From the NCBI GenBank assembly GCA_964387075.1, contig CAYLVB010000003.1, forward strand, positions 186,001-250,000: 64,000 nucleotides of DNA, given 5' to 3'. The stretch's first letter is position 1, and each line of letters begins with the position of its first letter. This document shows, piece after piece, positions 30,332 to 39,245 of this stretch. This stretch comes from PALSA-968 sp964387075. GTDB lineage: Bacteria > Bacteroidota > Bacteroidia > B-17B0 > Aurantibacillaceae. The position numbers were made by a program, and so were the translations under genes. A model generated the notes under the pieces. That model had not been told where the DNA came from. It was given only the letters and a program-made list of their open reading frames with translations, and ran no database searches.

Positions 30332-31267
30332 ATGCGGAAACTTATTCTATATTTTATTGTTTTGGCATTCAGTTTTTTCTGTCGCGCACAAACTAATGTT
30401 TATCATCCGTTTCCGGATAGCAATGCGGTTTGGACCATCTCCGCAAGCGGTTGCTGTACGTCAAATTGCCCCGGTCCTCCTTTCCCTAATCCCGTGATCT
30501 ACGAATACAAGTTCTCCTACTTCATAGAAAATGATACCGTGCTCAACTCCCTCGTTTATCACAAGCTTTATCAATCCGGTTGGTGGAGAAGTTACTGCAG
30601 TTCGGGATTTCCGCCCGCAACCTGGGCCCCGCTATCCAAAAATTACCAAGGGGCATACAGGCAAGATACGGCGCTGAGAAAGGTGTATTGGGCGGCCCAT
30701 AACGCACAGGAATGCTTGTTACTTGACTTTACTATGCAGGTTGGCGACACGGTGCAGGGATGCTTCTCTTGTCCTCCCTTTTTAACAGTTACCTCGATCG
30801 ATTCTGTACAGGTTGGAGGAAACTACTGCAAAAGATGGAATTTATCTGGCAGCTACCCGGTATCTTTAATAGAGGGCGTTGGCAGCACGGCGGGGTTACT
30901 TGAGCCTATGTGCCCATTTGAATATTCGGGTACGCTTTTGTGTTTTGCGCGAAGCGGACAAGTGGTGTACCCGGATACGGCAACCTCATGTGATCTTTTA
31001 ACCGCGATCAAGTCCAGAGAACCTTCTTATTTCTTCTCCATCGAGCCCAATCCCTTTTCTGAGGAAACTTATGTAAGAACAGCTGGTGAATTACAAATGG
31101 CAAATGTGATCATTCAAAACATGCTGGGAGAAGAAAAAGTTTTGATGAAGGGAATTTCAGGAAATGAGATCCATTTGAAACGAGGCGATCTTCCTGCCGG
31201 TATTTATATTTTACGCATTACTGAGAACGGCGCCATGATCGGCACAAAAAAAATAATACTAGAATAA
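30332..31267 (+). CDS. T9SS type A sorted exported protein
   Basis: 311 residues. Signal peptide to about residue 19 (ILYFIVLAFSFFCRAQ). A Cys-rich unknown middle follows (ASGCCTSNCPGPPFPNPVIY, GCFSCPPFLTV). The last 80 residues form a type A sorting domain: FSIEPNPFSEETYVRT, NVIIQNMLGEEKVLMKG, LPAGIYILRITENG, KKIILE. It is exported through T9SS to the surface or medium. The function of the middle part is unknown. Proteins of this build are common in Bacteroidota in many copies. Confidence 0.88.
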   Translation: MRKLILYFIVLAFSFFCRAQTNVYHPFPDSNAVWTISASGCCTSNCPGPPFPNPVIYEYKFSYFIENDTVLNSLVYHKLYQSGWWRSYCSSGFPPATWAPLSKNYQGAYRQDTALRKVYWAAHNAQECLLLDFTMQVGDTVQGCFSCPPFLTVTSIDSVQVGGNYCKRWNLSGSYPVSLIEGVGSTAGLLEPMCPFEYSGTLLCFARSGQVVYPDTATSCDLLTAIKSREPSYFFSIEPNPFSEETYVRTAGELQMANVIIQNMLGEEKVLMKGISGNEIHLKRGDLPAGIYILRITENGAMIGTKKIILE

Positions 31268-31269
31268 AA

Positions 31270-31773
31270 TTATTTTGTGATCCCCCTGCCCGTCTTGTCA
31301 AACTTCCACTCAATGGGTTCCCACAGTTCTATCTTGTTTCCTTCGGGATCCAGGATGTGAATGAATTTACCGTATTCAACTACTTCCATTGTGTCTACTA
31401 TGGTTACTTTGGCGGTTTTCAATTGTCGCACTAAACGCTCAAGATCATTCACGCGGTAATTGATCATGAACTCTTTTGTAGAGGGCGCGAAATATTTTGT
31501 TGTTTCCTTAAAGACCGACCATTGCGTTGTGCCTATCTTGCTGCTGTCATCAGAAAGTCTCCATTCGAAAAGTGTTCCGTATTGATCCATGCGTAGGCCC
31601 AGGTTCTTTTGGTACCACTCCTTTTGTGCCTTTACGTCTTTGCATTTAAAGAAGATGCCGCCGAGGCCTGTAACGCGCGCCGGTGCGGGCTGGTCTGCTT
31701 TTTTCCATTCGTTCATAGCATAGCCCAATGCGAAAGAAGCCGCAAGAGCAACTATCAAAAGAATTTTTCTCAT
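31270..31773 (-). CDS. exported VOC (glyoxalase-like) family protein
   Basis: 167 residues from the ATG at 31773, which starts a signal or anchor segment (MRKILLIVALAASFALGYAM). The VOC domain follows: LGGIFFKCKDVKAQKEWYQK, LGLRMDQYGTLFEW, TKEFMINYRVNDLERLVRQL and FIHILDPEGNKIELWEP. The conserved Glu of the last strand is present. Function within the superfamily is open. Location outside the cytoplasm is unusual for glyoxalases. It lies just downstream of the transketolase-half gene on the same strand. Confidence 0.85.
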   Translation of the reverse strand: MRKILLIVALAASFALGYAMNEWKKADQPAPARVTGLGGIFFKCKDVKAQKEWYQKNLGLRMDQYGTLFEWRLSDDSSKIGTTQWSVFKETTKYFAPSTKEFMINYRVNDLERLVRQLKTAKVTIVDTMEVVEYGKFIHILDPEGNKIELWEPIEWKFDKTGRGITK

Positions 31774-31780
31774 GTATAAA

Positions 31781-32740
31781 TTATTTTTTACGTGAAATGG
31801 CTTTCTCTGCGGCCGCGACAATGCTTGCCACGTTCAGTCCGTATTTCTCCATCAATTGGTCGGGCGTTCCGCTCTCACCAAAGCTGTCGTTAACCGCAAC
31901 GAATTCCTGCGGAGTTGGATTCTTTCTCGACAAGAGATTTGCGATGCTGTCGCCCAAGCCCCCATTTATTTGGTGTTCTTCTGCGGTAACAACGCAACCC
32001 GTCTTCTTAGTGCTTGCCAGAACCGCAGCTTCATCCAATGGTTTGATAGTATGAATATTGATAAGCTCCGCGCTGATGCCTTTTTGTTCTAATATTTCAA
32101 GCGCCTCTATCGCTTTCCAAACGAGGTGACCGGTAGCAAAAATAGAAACGTCTTTTCCTTCCTGTAAGGTAACGGCTTTACCGATCTCAAATTTCTGGTC
32201 GGCAGGCGTAAAATTAGGAACATTGGGTCTTCCAAAACGCAGGTAAACCGGTCCTTCGTGTTTTGCTATAGCGAGCGTGGCTGCTTTGGTTTGGTTGAAA
32301 TCGCAGGGATTGATGACGCACATGCCCGGGAGCATTTTCATCAAGCCTATATCTTCTAAGATCTGGTGCGTAGCTCCGTCCTCACCAAGGGTCAATCCTG
32401 CGTGCGAAGCGCAAATTTTTACATTCTTGCCGCTGTAAGCAACTGATTGGCGAATTTGATCGTACACGCGGCCCGTAGAGAAATTAGCAAAAGTTCCGGT
32501 GAAGGGGATCTTTCCTCCAATGGTGAGCCCTGCTGCAATGCCGATCATGTTGGCTTCAGCAATGCCAACCTGGAAAAAACGATCGGGAAATTCCTTTTGA
32601 AAAGCGTCCATCTTCAGCGAACCTGTAAGATCGGCGCAGAGCGCAACCACATTCTGGTTGGTGCGACCCAGTTCAAGAAGTCCCGCTCCAAAGCCCGAGC
32701 GCGTATCTTTTTTTTCGGTGTAAGTAAATTTTTTGCTCAT
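31781..32740 (-). CDS. transketolase, C-terminal subunit
   Basis: 319 residues of the pyrimidine-binding and C-terminal domains of a split transketolase: DTRSGFGAGLLELGRTNQNV, FQVGIAEANMIGIAAGL (catalytic Glu), GLTLGEDGATHQILEDIGLM and VVTAEEHQINGGLGDSIANL. The thiamine-diphosphate-binding N-terminal half is a separate protein in this family and is not adjacent here. I chose the ATG at 32740; the frame also opens 21 bases earlier. It acts in the non-oxidative pentose phosphate pathway when paired with its other half. Confidence 0.88.
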   Translation of the reverse strand: MSKKFTYTEKKDTRSGFGAGLLELGRTNQNVVALCADLTGSLKMDAFQKEFPDRFFQVGIAEANMIGIAAGLTIGGKIPFTGTFANFSTGRVYDQIRQSVAYSGKNVKICASHAGLTLGEDGATHQILEDIGLMKMLPGMCVINPCDFNQTKAATLAIAKHEGPVYLRFGRPNVPNFTPADQKFEIGKAVTLQEGKDVSIFATGHLVWKAIEALEILEQKGISAELINIHTIKPLDEAAVLASTKKTGCVVTAEEHQINGGLGDSIANLLSRKNPTPQEFVAVNDSFGESGTPDQLMEKYGLNVASIVAAAEKAISRKK

Positions 32741-32889
32741 AGTGGCCGCGGCTGAACTCATTATAATTTATTTCCCGCGAATATCCGCAATTTAGGAAGA
32801 AATTTGGCGGCAATTTTTCAAAACTTTTAAAGCCGCGGATCCCCCAGATGAACGCGGATCTTTATTGGCTAATCTGTGAAAATCAGGGC

Positions 32890-34329
32890 CTAAAACATGT
32901 TCACCGCCTTGGTCTTGTTGGGCTCAATGGTGAACTTCCGTTCCACGGTTTTTTCGGCCTCCGGCTGGTTTCTCAGGCGAAACTCTACGCGGTAGGTACC
33001 GGGTTGCAGATAAAACACTTCGGTTTGCTGGTTCTCGTTCAGGTTACAGACCCACTCCATTTTGCCTGCCTTGCCTCCGGGCAGGTTCACATCATCCACA
33101 TAAATACTTCCATAACCAAGTCCCCCCTTGTTCAAAGACAGCACTCCCGCCGAAGGGATCTTCACTGTATTGGTTGTACTTTGCTTTATCTCAATGGCCG
33201 GTATGCGTATCCTGGGCAGGCTCAGTATTTCCAGGTCATACTTTCCTACGATGAGCTTCTCGATATTGCCGAATTCCTGCGCGATCAAGGTATTCATCTC
33301 GCCCGATCTTCTCACCAAACAGGAAAGAGTTTTGTACACATTGGGGCCTTCCGTTTCCAGCTTCAAATATCCCTGCGGAGCATCGAGCGGAATGATGTTA
33401 TGCTTTCCTTTTTGTAAAGTGATGTTCTCTTTGGTTTGCGGGGGAATGGTATGCACCACCATTTTGTAAGTGATCGTGGGATCCAAAACAATTGTATCCG
33501 GGTTGCCCCGGTGATTGAGCGTGTGCAGATAATTATACAATACATCGCCCGTTTGCTGGTTGTAAAAAGTCATAGTGACATCCGTCTCACTGGGTTTTTT
33601 ATGGATATCATTCAAATTCACCTGCACCGTGGTTTGCGAAACCGCCTCTATTAAAACAAGGTTCAGCACAGCTTTGAAATTGGCTTCGTTGCTTACATCG
33701 TAGAACTTACCCATGCAGCCAAAGACATCGGCAAATTTCACATCCAGGCCAACCCCTATCACAAAAGGCCGCAGGAAAATTCCCTTTTTCTGCAAGGCCA
33801 CAGAAACCGCGCAGGGATCTCCGCCGCACTCTTCAATTCCGTCCGTGATCAATATCACTACATTGCGACAATTATCCTTTGGTGTAAAATCCGTCGCGCA
33901 TTCTCCCAGCGAATAAGCAATGGGCGTGGTGCCGGTTGGTGTTAATTTGTTGATCCTGTCTTTTATTAATTTATAATTGGTCTTGGCGGCTCCAAAGGGA
34001 ACTTCCAGCTTGCTGTCCTGGCAATTGCGTTTAGGTTTGAATGGCGTTTGGTGCCCGTAACAACGGAGGGCTATCTCCAGTTTAGGCGTGTTCTGCAGCG
34101 AATCCAGGAACTCACCCATAAGCTTTTTAGCCATGTCTATCTTGGTTCCACTGCCCCAGCCTCCATACATGCTGAAGGAATCATCGAAAATGAACAGAAT
34201 GCGTGTGACGGTATTTTCGTCATATTTCTTTCCGACCGCGAAATCTTTGGTGTCCTTTTCGGCGACCTGCGCGAAAAACTTCGCTGTCAACAAGAGAAAC
34301 ACGAAAAGGATATGGTTTTTAAAGCGCAT
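32890..34329 (-). CDS. exported von Willebrand A domain protein
   Basis: 479 residues. The ATG at 34329 starts a signal peptide (MRFKNHILFVFLLLTAKFFA); the frame stays open 310 codons further upstream, but that part overlaps the opposite-strand lipoprotein gene and is not protein-like. VWA domain at 45-230 with MIDAS motif FIFDDSFSMYGG (Asp-x-Ser-x-Ser form), TPTGTTPIAYSLGEC and VVILITDGIEECGG. The rest is beta-rich repeats of unknown type (LKLETEGPNVYKTLSCLVRR, GLGYGSIYVDDVNLPGGKAG). A role in periplasmic or surface protein assembly is plausible but not known. Confidence 0.85.
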   Translation of the reverse strand: MRFKNHILFVFLLLTAKFFAQVAEKDTKDFAVGKKYDENTVTRILFIFDDSFSMYGGWGSGTKIDMAKKLMGEFLDSLQNTPKLEIALRCYGHQTPFKPKRNCQDSKLEVPFGAAKTNYKLIKDRINKLTPTGTTPIAYSLGECATDFTPKDNCRNVVILITDGIEECGGDPCAVSVALQKKGIFLRPFVIGVGLDVKFADVFGCMGKFYDVSNEANFKAVLNLVLIEAVSQTTVQVNLNDIHKKPSETDVTMTFYNQQTGDVLYNYLHTLNHRGNPDTIVLDPTITYKMVVHTIPPQTKENITLQKGKHNIIPLDAPQGYLKLETEGPNVYKTLSCLVRRSGEMNTLIAQEFGNIEKLIVGKYDLEILSLPRIRIPAIEIKQSTTNTVKIPSAGVLSLNKGGLGYGSIYVDDVNLPGGKAGKMEWVCNLNENQQTEVFYLQPGTYRVEFRLRNQPEAEKTVERKFTIEPNKTKAVNMF

Positions 34330-34455
34330 GATGATGAACAAAAATACAGGCTTCACAGCTTTGAAAGGGCCGGAGTTATCAAAGTATTTAACAATAGTAT
34401 GTGAGACAGGCCCGGCTCGTTTAATTTTCTTATTTTCGGGTCGCAACAACCCCCA

Positions 34456-35517
34456 ATGAAAAAGATAATTCCCTTCCTGCTTATGCTCGCCTTGCTTGCC
34501 TGCAACAGAGCTAAAGATGAGCCGCCCGCAAACAGCACAACCGGGGGCATTGGCAATCCCCCACCCATAACAACTGTGCTTGGATACAATGTTCTCAATA
34601 AGGTAAAAGGAATCTGGAACGGTCCCGTAACCTCCACAACGCCGCTCGGCGGTTACCCGGAATGGATCGTTGATTTCAGGCCGATATCGGAAAATCAGAT
34701 CTCGGCAAAGAATGAGCTGGATATGCTCAATGATATTCATATGTCTTTCTTCATCGCGCTTTACAACAACCAATACAAAGTAGCATTTAGAAATGGCGGT
34801 GGCTTCAATGGAAACCAACGCGTTTCTTATTTTTTGGCCGACAGCGTTTCTGAAGGCGCGTCGCGATCTTACTACCGCTTTTGCGAGATCGTAAAAGGAA
34901 AGAGCCGCGCTTTTACCGAAGTGATCTTCAGTGCTGACAGCCTGTATATAAAATCCTATACCAACAAGTACAACACGCTCCCTGCTTCCACTCCGCACAT
35001 GACCTGGAGTGCCAAACTGCAGGACTCTACTTCCTGCCAGGCGGCCGTAACCAATTTTGGTTTCCCGAAAATGACCATGACCAAAAATTTTTCTTCTTCT
35101 TTTACCGGGGTTACCGAAGCGATCTACTATAACGGAGGTGGGGATCCCTATCCCGAAAGCGCGCAGCCCTACCTGGGACAAACAACGGCTAATTTCACTT
35201 TCCTGGGAACTTATTCGCCCAGCTCGGCGAAAAAAGTATTGCTGATCATCACAACCCAACCTCTTTTCTCAGGAATGGTTTTCAATTCGGCGAATTTGAA
35301 ATATCGCTCGCGCTACGTGTTCCTATCGGCCGCTAATCCGGGATATACGTTCAACTACATGCATCCCGGAACTTATTATTACTACGCTTTGTATGATAAT
35401 GACGACAATAAATCTTTCGGTAGTGGAGATTGGGTGAGTACCAATAACACAACATTTACATTGAGCGCGGTTGGAACGGCCACCACCTCAACACAGATCA
35501 ATTTTACGATCCCGTAA
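34456..35517 (+). CDS. hypothetical lipoprotein
   Basis: 353 residues. Type II signal peptide MKKIIPFLLMLALLAC with lipidated Cys16. The mature part is beta-rich with no family I recognise (VKGIWNGPVTSTTPLGGYPE, FRPISENQISAKNELDML, TYSPSSAKKVLLIITTQPL, MHPGTYYYYALYDNDDNKS). The final segment resembles a beta-sandwich (pre-peptidase or Ig-like) end. It is divergent from the VWA protein gene with a 126-bp shared promoter region. The 3' end overlaps the convergent PLP-enzyme gene by 14 bases. Confidence 0.75.
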   Translation: MKKIIPFLLMLALLACNRAKDEPPANSTTGGIGNPPPITTVLGYNVLNKVKGIWNGPVTSTTPLGGYPEWIVDFRPISENQISAKNELDMLNDIHMSFFIALYNNQYKVAFRNGGGFNGNQRVSYFLADSVSEGASRSYYRFCEIVKGKSRAFTEVIFSADSLYIKSYTNKYNTLPASTPHMTWSAKLQDSTSCQAAVTNFGFPKMTMTKNFSSSFTGVTEAIYYNGGGDPYPESAQPYLGQTTANFTFLGTYSPSSAKKVLLIITTQPLFSGMVFNSANLKYRSRYVFLSAANPGYTFNYMHPGTYYYYALYDNDDNKSFGSGDWVSTNNTTFTLSAVGTATTSTQINFTIP

Positions 35518-36397
35518 AGCCTTTATTGCCCTGGAGTCCGCCCGTGTGAAGCGCGACGATGGTCGAGCCTCGGGGAAAATGATCTTTTTGCATGAGATCG
35601 AAAATTCCGTAGAACATTTTTGACGTGTAAACAAAGTCGAGCTCAAAGCCCTGCTCTCTCTCAAATTCTTTTTTAAAGCTTAGTAATTCAGGTGTGGTTT
35701 TGGCGAAGCCCCCGAAGTGATAATAGTGAAAAAGTTTAAAGTTTGAAGTTTTTGAGTTTAAAGTTGATACAACTTCTTCCAAATACTCCCCACCCTTCAG
35801 CGCGGCAAATCCTAAGACTTTTTGACCTGGTTTTAACCCGGAAGAAATGCCCGCGATCGTCCCGCCACTTCCCACGGGACAACAAATTGTATTGAAATCC
35901 TGATCGATATAATTTACTATTTCGGCACAACCTTTCACCGCCAACTCATTGCTTCCTCCTTCCGGTATCAAATAAAAATCTCCAAATTGCTCTTTTAGTT
36001 CTTTGATGTAGCCGGCATCATTTCTTCGCCTGTATTCTTCCCTACTCACAAAATGCAATTTCAACCCTTTCGCCTCACAAAACTGCAGCGTATCAGAAAG
36101 TTCTCCGGGCCTCTCCCCCCGTATCACGGCTATCACTTCCGGCTGTGTACTGCCGACTGCCGACTCTCTACTGGCTGCTAATGCGGCGAGATGATTGCTC
36201 CATGCCCCGCCGAAGGTGAGGATACGTTTGGAAGGATGTTTTGCAGCTTCCTTTAAATTGTATTTGAGCTTGAATATTTTGTTTCCACCGGTAATTGGGT
36301 TAATGAGGTCGAGCCTTAGCACCAATAACGAGATCTCCTTATTTTCGGTGAGCTTGTTTTTAACAGGCCGCAGGGGTATTTTGGTGGGTAAAATCAA
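35504..36397 (-). CDS. ACC deaminase / D-cysteine desulfhydrase-like PLP enzyme
   Basis: PLP-dependent fold-type II enzyme. Motifs: LRLDLINPITGGNKIFKLKY with the PLP lysine in GGNK, LTFGGAWSNHLAALAA, IPEGGSNELAVKGC, CPVGSGGTIAGI (phosphate loop), and the C-terminal VALHTGGLQGNKGF. The frame opens with GTG at 36463, overlapping the divergent CoA-transferase gene. I prefer TTG at 36397 (ILPTKIPLRPV), which matches the family start. Two stretches, SRESAVGSTQPE and TLNSKTSNFKLF, are encoded by low-complexity DNA (CTGCCGACTGCCGACT- and AAGTTTAAAGTTTGAAG-type words) and look like inserted repeats. Substrate is uncertain. Confidence 0.82.
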   Translation of the reverse strand: MILPTKIPLRPVKNKLTENKEISLLVLRLDLINPITGGNKIFKLKYNLKEAAKHPSKRILTFGGAWSNHLAALAASRESAVGSTQPEVIAVIRGERPGELSDTLQFCEAKGLKLHFVSREEYRRRNDAGYIKELKEQFGDFYLIPEGGSNELAVKGCAEIVNYIDQDFNTICCPVGSGGTIAGISSGLKPGQKVLGFAALKGGEYLEEVVSTLNSKTSNFKLFHYYHFGGFAKTTPELLSFKKEFEREQGFELDFVYTSKMFYGIFDLMQKDHFPRGSTIVALHTGGLQGNKGFTGS

Positions 36398-36454
36398 CCC
36401 GACAAAAGTACTTAAATCCGGGTTTTTGACTATTTTTAGCCTCGAATTTAGAGC

Positions 36455-37168
36455 ATGATACACAGAGTTGTAAAGAACGCCGAAGAGGCCATTGCCGGGA
36501 TCAAGGACGGTATGACCCTGATGGTTGGCGGTTTTGGTTTGTGTGGTATCCCGGAGAATTGCATCGCAGCCCTTGTTAAAAGCGGGGTAAAAGGACTTAC
36601 CTGCATCAGCAATAACGCGGGTGTTGATGATTTTGGATTGGGCTTACTGCTGCAGACAAAACAAATAAAGAAAATGATCTCTTCCTACGTGGGAGAGAAC
36701 GCCGAGTTTGAAAGACAAATGTTGAGCGGTGAATTAGAGGTTGATCTTATTCCACAAGGAACCTTAGCCACACGTTGTCTTGCCGCCGGTTACGGAATGC
36801 CCGTAGTTTATACCCCCGCAGGTGTAGGAACTGAAATTGCGCAGGGAAAAGAAACGCGCAAGTTCACTTATAACGGGCAGGAGAAAGAGTATTTGATGGA
36901 AAAAGCTTTTGAGGCCGATTTCGCCATTGTGAAAGCATGGAAAGGCGACACGGCAGGGAACCTCATCTATCGTTCAACCGCCAGGAATTTCAATCCCATG
37001 ATGGCCATGGCGGGGAAGATAACCATAGCTGAAGTGGAACATTTAGTTCCTGCGGGAGAATTAAACCCCGATCACATTCACACGCCCGGAATTTACGTGC
37101 ACCGCGTTTTCCAGGGAGCCAATTACGAAAAACGCATCGAGCAACGTACTGTTCGCAAAAAATCGTGA
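36455..37168 (+). CDS. 3-oxoacid CoA-transferase subunit A
   Basis: 237 residues of the SCOT/AtoD-type alpha subunit: GMTLMVGGFGLCGIPENCIA, ISNNAGVDDFGLGLLLQT, GELEVDLIPQGTLATRCLAA, YTPAGVGTEIAQGKE and FAIVKAWKGDTAGNL. It transfers CoA from succinyl-CoA to acetoacetate together with a B subunit holding the catalytic Glu. Subunit B normally follows directly, but here the next gene is a transaldolase-like gene, so the partner must be elsewhere. Start ATG at 36455, close to the divergent PLP-enzyme gene. Confidence 0.92.
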   Translation: MIHRVVKNAEEAIAGIKDGMTLMVGGFGLCGIPENCIAALVKSGVKGLTCISNNAGVDDFGLGLLLQTKQIKKMISSYVGENAEFERQMLSGELEVDLIPQGTLATRCLAAGYGMPVVYTPAGVGTEIAQGKETRKFTYNGQEKEYLMEKAFEADFAIVKAWKGDTAGNLIYRSTARNFNPMMAMAGKITIAEVEHLVPAGELNPDHIHTPGIYVHRVFQGANYEKRIEQRTVRKKS

Positions 37169-37218
37169 AGCAGATCATAGAACGCTTCAAGATCATATAA
37201 AACAAGAAAAAACAACTT

Positions 37219-38229
37219 ATGGAATTATACTTAGACTCAGCCAATCTCAAAGAAATTGAAGAAGGATTTAAACTTGGTTTCTTAGATGGACTTACCACCA
37301 CGCCTACCTTCATGCAGCGCGAAGGCATTACCGACATCGACGGCACCATCGTAAAACTGAGCAAGATCGTTCCGGTATTGCAGATAGAAGCATTGGGCGA
37401 TACGGCCGAAGATATTCTGAAAGAGGCGCAGCGCCAGTTGAAATTGGGTCTCGATAAGGATAAAACCGTTTTTAAAATTCCGGTTTCTTTAGAAGGAGTT
37501 CGTGCCTGTAAAATGCTGCGCAACGAAGGGCTTTTAGTGAACGTTCACTTAGTATACACCTTGCAGCAAGCCTATATGGCGATGCAGGCCGGCGCAACGT
37601 ATGTTTGTCCGCTGGTGGGCCGTTTGCAGGATCAGGGCCACGATGCTTTAACATTGGTTGAACAATGCGTGGACGCGGTTGAGTATTATGGTTACGATAC
37701 CAAGATCATGTTCTCATCCGTTCGTACGGTGGAGCATGTGCGCAACGCCATCAATATTGGCGTACATACCATCACGGTTCCGCTGAAGATCATGAAGCAA
37801 CTTACCGAGAACAATTTTACCACGGTTGGAACCGAGCAGTTCATTGCCGATACCCGCTTGATGACCGTAAGAGTAAAGGAAGCCATCAACGGGGTGAACC
37901 CACTGGTGTCGTCAGACACTACGCTTACTGACGCCATCATTAAAATGACCGAATTCGGTTTCGGGGCCATAACCGTGGTCGACAAGAGCAACAAAGCTAT
38001 TGGGGTGTTTACCGATGGGGGTTTGCGCCGCGCGATCTCCGAAAAGGGTCGTGATGTACTGCAGAAAAAGCTCAGCGACCTCAGCTTTAGCACCCCGCAC
38101 AGCGTAGAGGCCGGGGCCCTGCTGAACGAGGCTGCCGCCATATTCAAGAAGACCAATGTGGATACCCTGCTCGTTTTAGATGGCGGGAAGCCCGTAGGAA
38201 TGCTTGATATTCAGGATATGAAAGGTTAA
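37219..38229 (+). CDS. transaldolase (TalC/FSA-like) fused to a CBS-domain pair
   Basis: 336 residues. Residues 1-217 are a small transaldolase barrel: MELYLDSANLKEIEEGFKLG, DGLTTTPTFMQREG, TVFKIPVSLEGVRACKML with the Schiff-base Lys, GATYVCPLVGRLQDQGHDAL and INIGVHTITVPLKIMKQL. Residues 220-336 are two CBS motifs (NPLVSSDTTLTDAIIKMTEF, GAITVVDKSNKAIGVFTDGG, LLVLDGGKPVGMLDIQDM), resembling those on arabinose-5-phosphate isomerase. CBS pairs usually bind nucleotides, so allosteric control by adenylate is inferred. Normal TalC ends at about 215-220 residues. Confidence 0.88.
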   Translation: MELYLDSANLKEIEEGFKLGFLDGLTTTPTFMQREGITDIDGTIVKLSKIVPVLQIEALGDTAEDILKEAQRQLKLGLDKDKTVFKIPVSLEGVRACKMLRNEGLLVNVHLVYTLQQAYMAMQAGATYVCPLVGRLQDQGHDALTLVEQCVDAVEYYGYDTKIMFSSVRTVEHVRNAINIGVHTITVPLKIMKQLTENNFTTVGTEQFIADTRLMTVRVKEAINGVNPLVSSDTTLTDAIIKMTEFGFGAITVVDKSNKAIGVFTDGGLRRAISEKGRDVLQKKLSDLSFSTPHSVEAGALLNEAAAIFKKTNVDTLLVLDGGKPVGMLDIQDMKG

Positions 38230-38266
38230 GGCCGCGCTGCTCAACTCTGCCGCTCTATTTCGGTCT

Positions 38267-38328
38267 TAACGCAGAGTTCCTTGATATTAAATGATTTGGA
38301 AAACGCCCTTCGGAACCTCTGCGTTAAA
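38267..38328. repeat. imperfect inverted intergenic repeat
   Basis: TTAACGCAGAGTTCC and GGAACCTCTGCGTTAA are reverse complements with one bulged base, about 30 bases apart. It lies between the transaldolase-CBS gene and ompH. No T tract follows, so it is probably a REP-like spacer repeat and not a terminator. Confidence 0.5.
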
Positions 38329-38412
38329 AGTCGTTAAAATCAGTCCTTGGCACTATTGTTGGTTTTACAGTCATAATTAGTTACATTTGCTATCCCTAAA
38401 ATCTAAGTAAAT

Positions 38413-39006
38413 ATGAAAAGACTCTTTAAATCTGTTGCGGTTGCGCTTCTTTTGATCGGAGCCCAACAGTTGTCGGCCCAAAAGATCGCCCACGTACAGC
38501 TCGATTCTTTGATCCAGTTAATGCCTGAGACCAAGCAAGCTATGGAAATTGCCCAAAGCTACCTGAAAGACCTCGAAAAACAGGTGGCCAGCATGAAAAC
38601 CGAGTTTGACACCAAATACCAGGATTACCTGACCAACGAGAACAGCTACAGCGAACTCGTTAAAAAGACCAAACAGGAAGAGCTGCAGACCCTGAATCAA
38701 CGTATCCAGGATTTCCAGCAACAGGCTCAGCAGGACTATCAAAAGAAGTATGTAGAGCTTTCTAAGCCTATACAGGATAAAGCCAAAAAGGCTATCGACG
38801 CGGTTGCCAAAGAGAATGGCTACAAATACATTCTTGATACAAGCACCGGGCTGGTTCTTTATTCTGAGCCCAGCGACGATGTATTGATGCTGGTTAAAAA
38901 GAAACTTGATTCAATGCCTGCCGCGGTACTTCCCGGCCAGGGCGGCGGAACTCCTCCTAAAAAGGACAACCCAAAGCCTCAGCCTAAGACCGGCGGAGGA
39001 AAATAA
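38413..39006 (+). CDS. OmpH/Skp-family periplasmic chaperone
   Basis: 197 residues. Signal peptide to residue 22 (VALLLIGAQQLSAQ). The Skp pattern follows: KIAHVQLDSLIQLMPE, a long coiled coil (LKDLEKQVASMKTEFDTKYQ, QTLNQRIQDFQQQAQQDYQK) and AIDAVAKENGYKYILDTSTG. The C-terminus is a Gly/Pro/Lys-rich tail (GGGTPPKKDNPKPQPKTGGG) that is longer than usual. It delivers outer membrane proteins. A terminator follows at 39029-39059. Confidence 0.9.
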   Translation: MKRLFKSVAVALLLIGAQQLSAQKIAHVQLDSLIQLMPETKQAMEIAQSYLKDLEKQVASMKTEFDTKYQDYLTNENSYSELVKKTKQEELQTLNQRIQDFQQQAQQDYQKKYVELSKPIQDKAKKAIDAVAKENGYKYILDTSTGLVLYSEPSDDVLMLVKKKLDSMPAAVLPGQGGGTPPKKDNPKPQPKTGGGK

Positions 39007-39028
39007 TAATTTCTTATCTAAGAATAGA

Positions 39029-39059
39029 AACCCTCTCAGGAATACTGAGGGGGTTTTTT
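39029..39059 (+). terminator. intrinsic terminator after ompH/skp
   Basis: AACCCTCTCAG (39029-39039) pairs with CTGAGGGGGTT (39045-39055) with one G.U pair, followed by a six-T tract. Confidence 0.88.
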
Positions 39060-39245
39060 GTGCGCGAGCTTAGCGGAATTTATGAGTTACGGAACCATTG
39101 CTACGGGTTGGTGGGCGCTTTACGTGGGTTAAGCTATAATTATTCATACAGGCGGAATTTTGGCTAGGCCCCTATAACTAGTTAATATTTATACATTTAT
39201 GATGAAAAACCGCTATATTTGAGTGGCATAAGCCTGCCGTAACCT

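Noticed and set aside
34330..35259. Upstream extension of the VWA protein frame (310 further open codons on the minus strand)
   Set aside because: It overlaps a lipoprotein gene on the plus strand that has a perfect signal peptide, and the VWA frame has its own signal peptide at 34329. The extension lacks protein-like composition.
38267..38328. Inverted repeat as a terminator of the transaldolase-CBS gene
   Set aside because: The loop is about 30 bases and no T tract follows.
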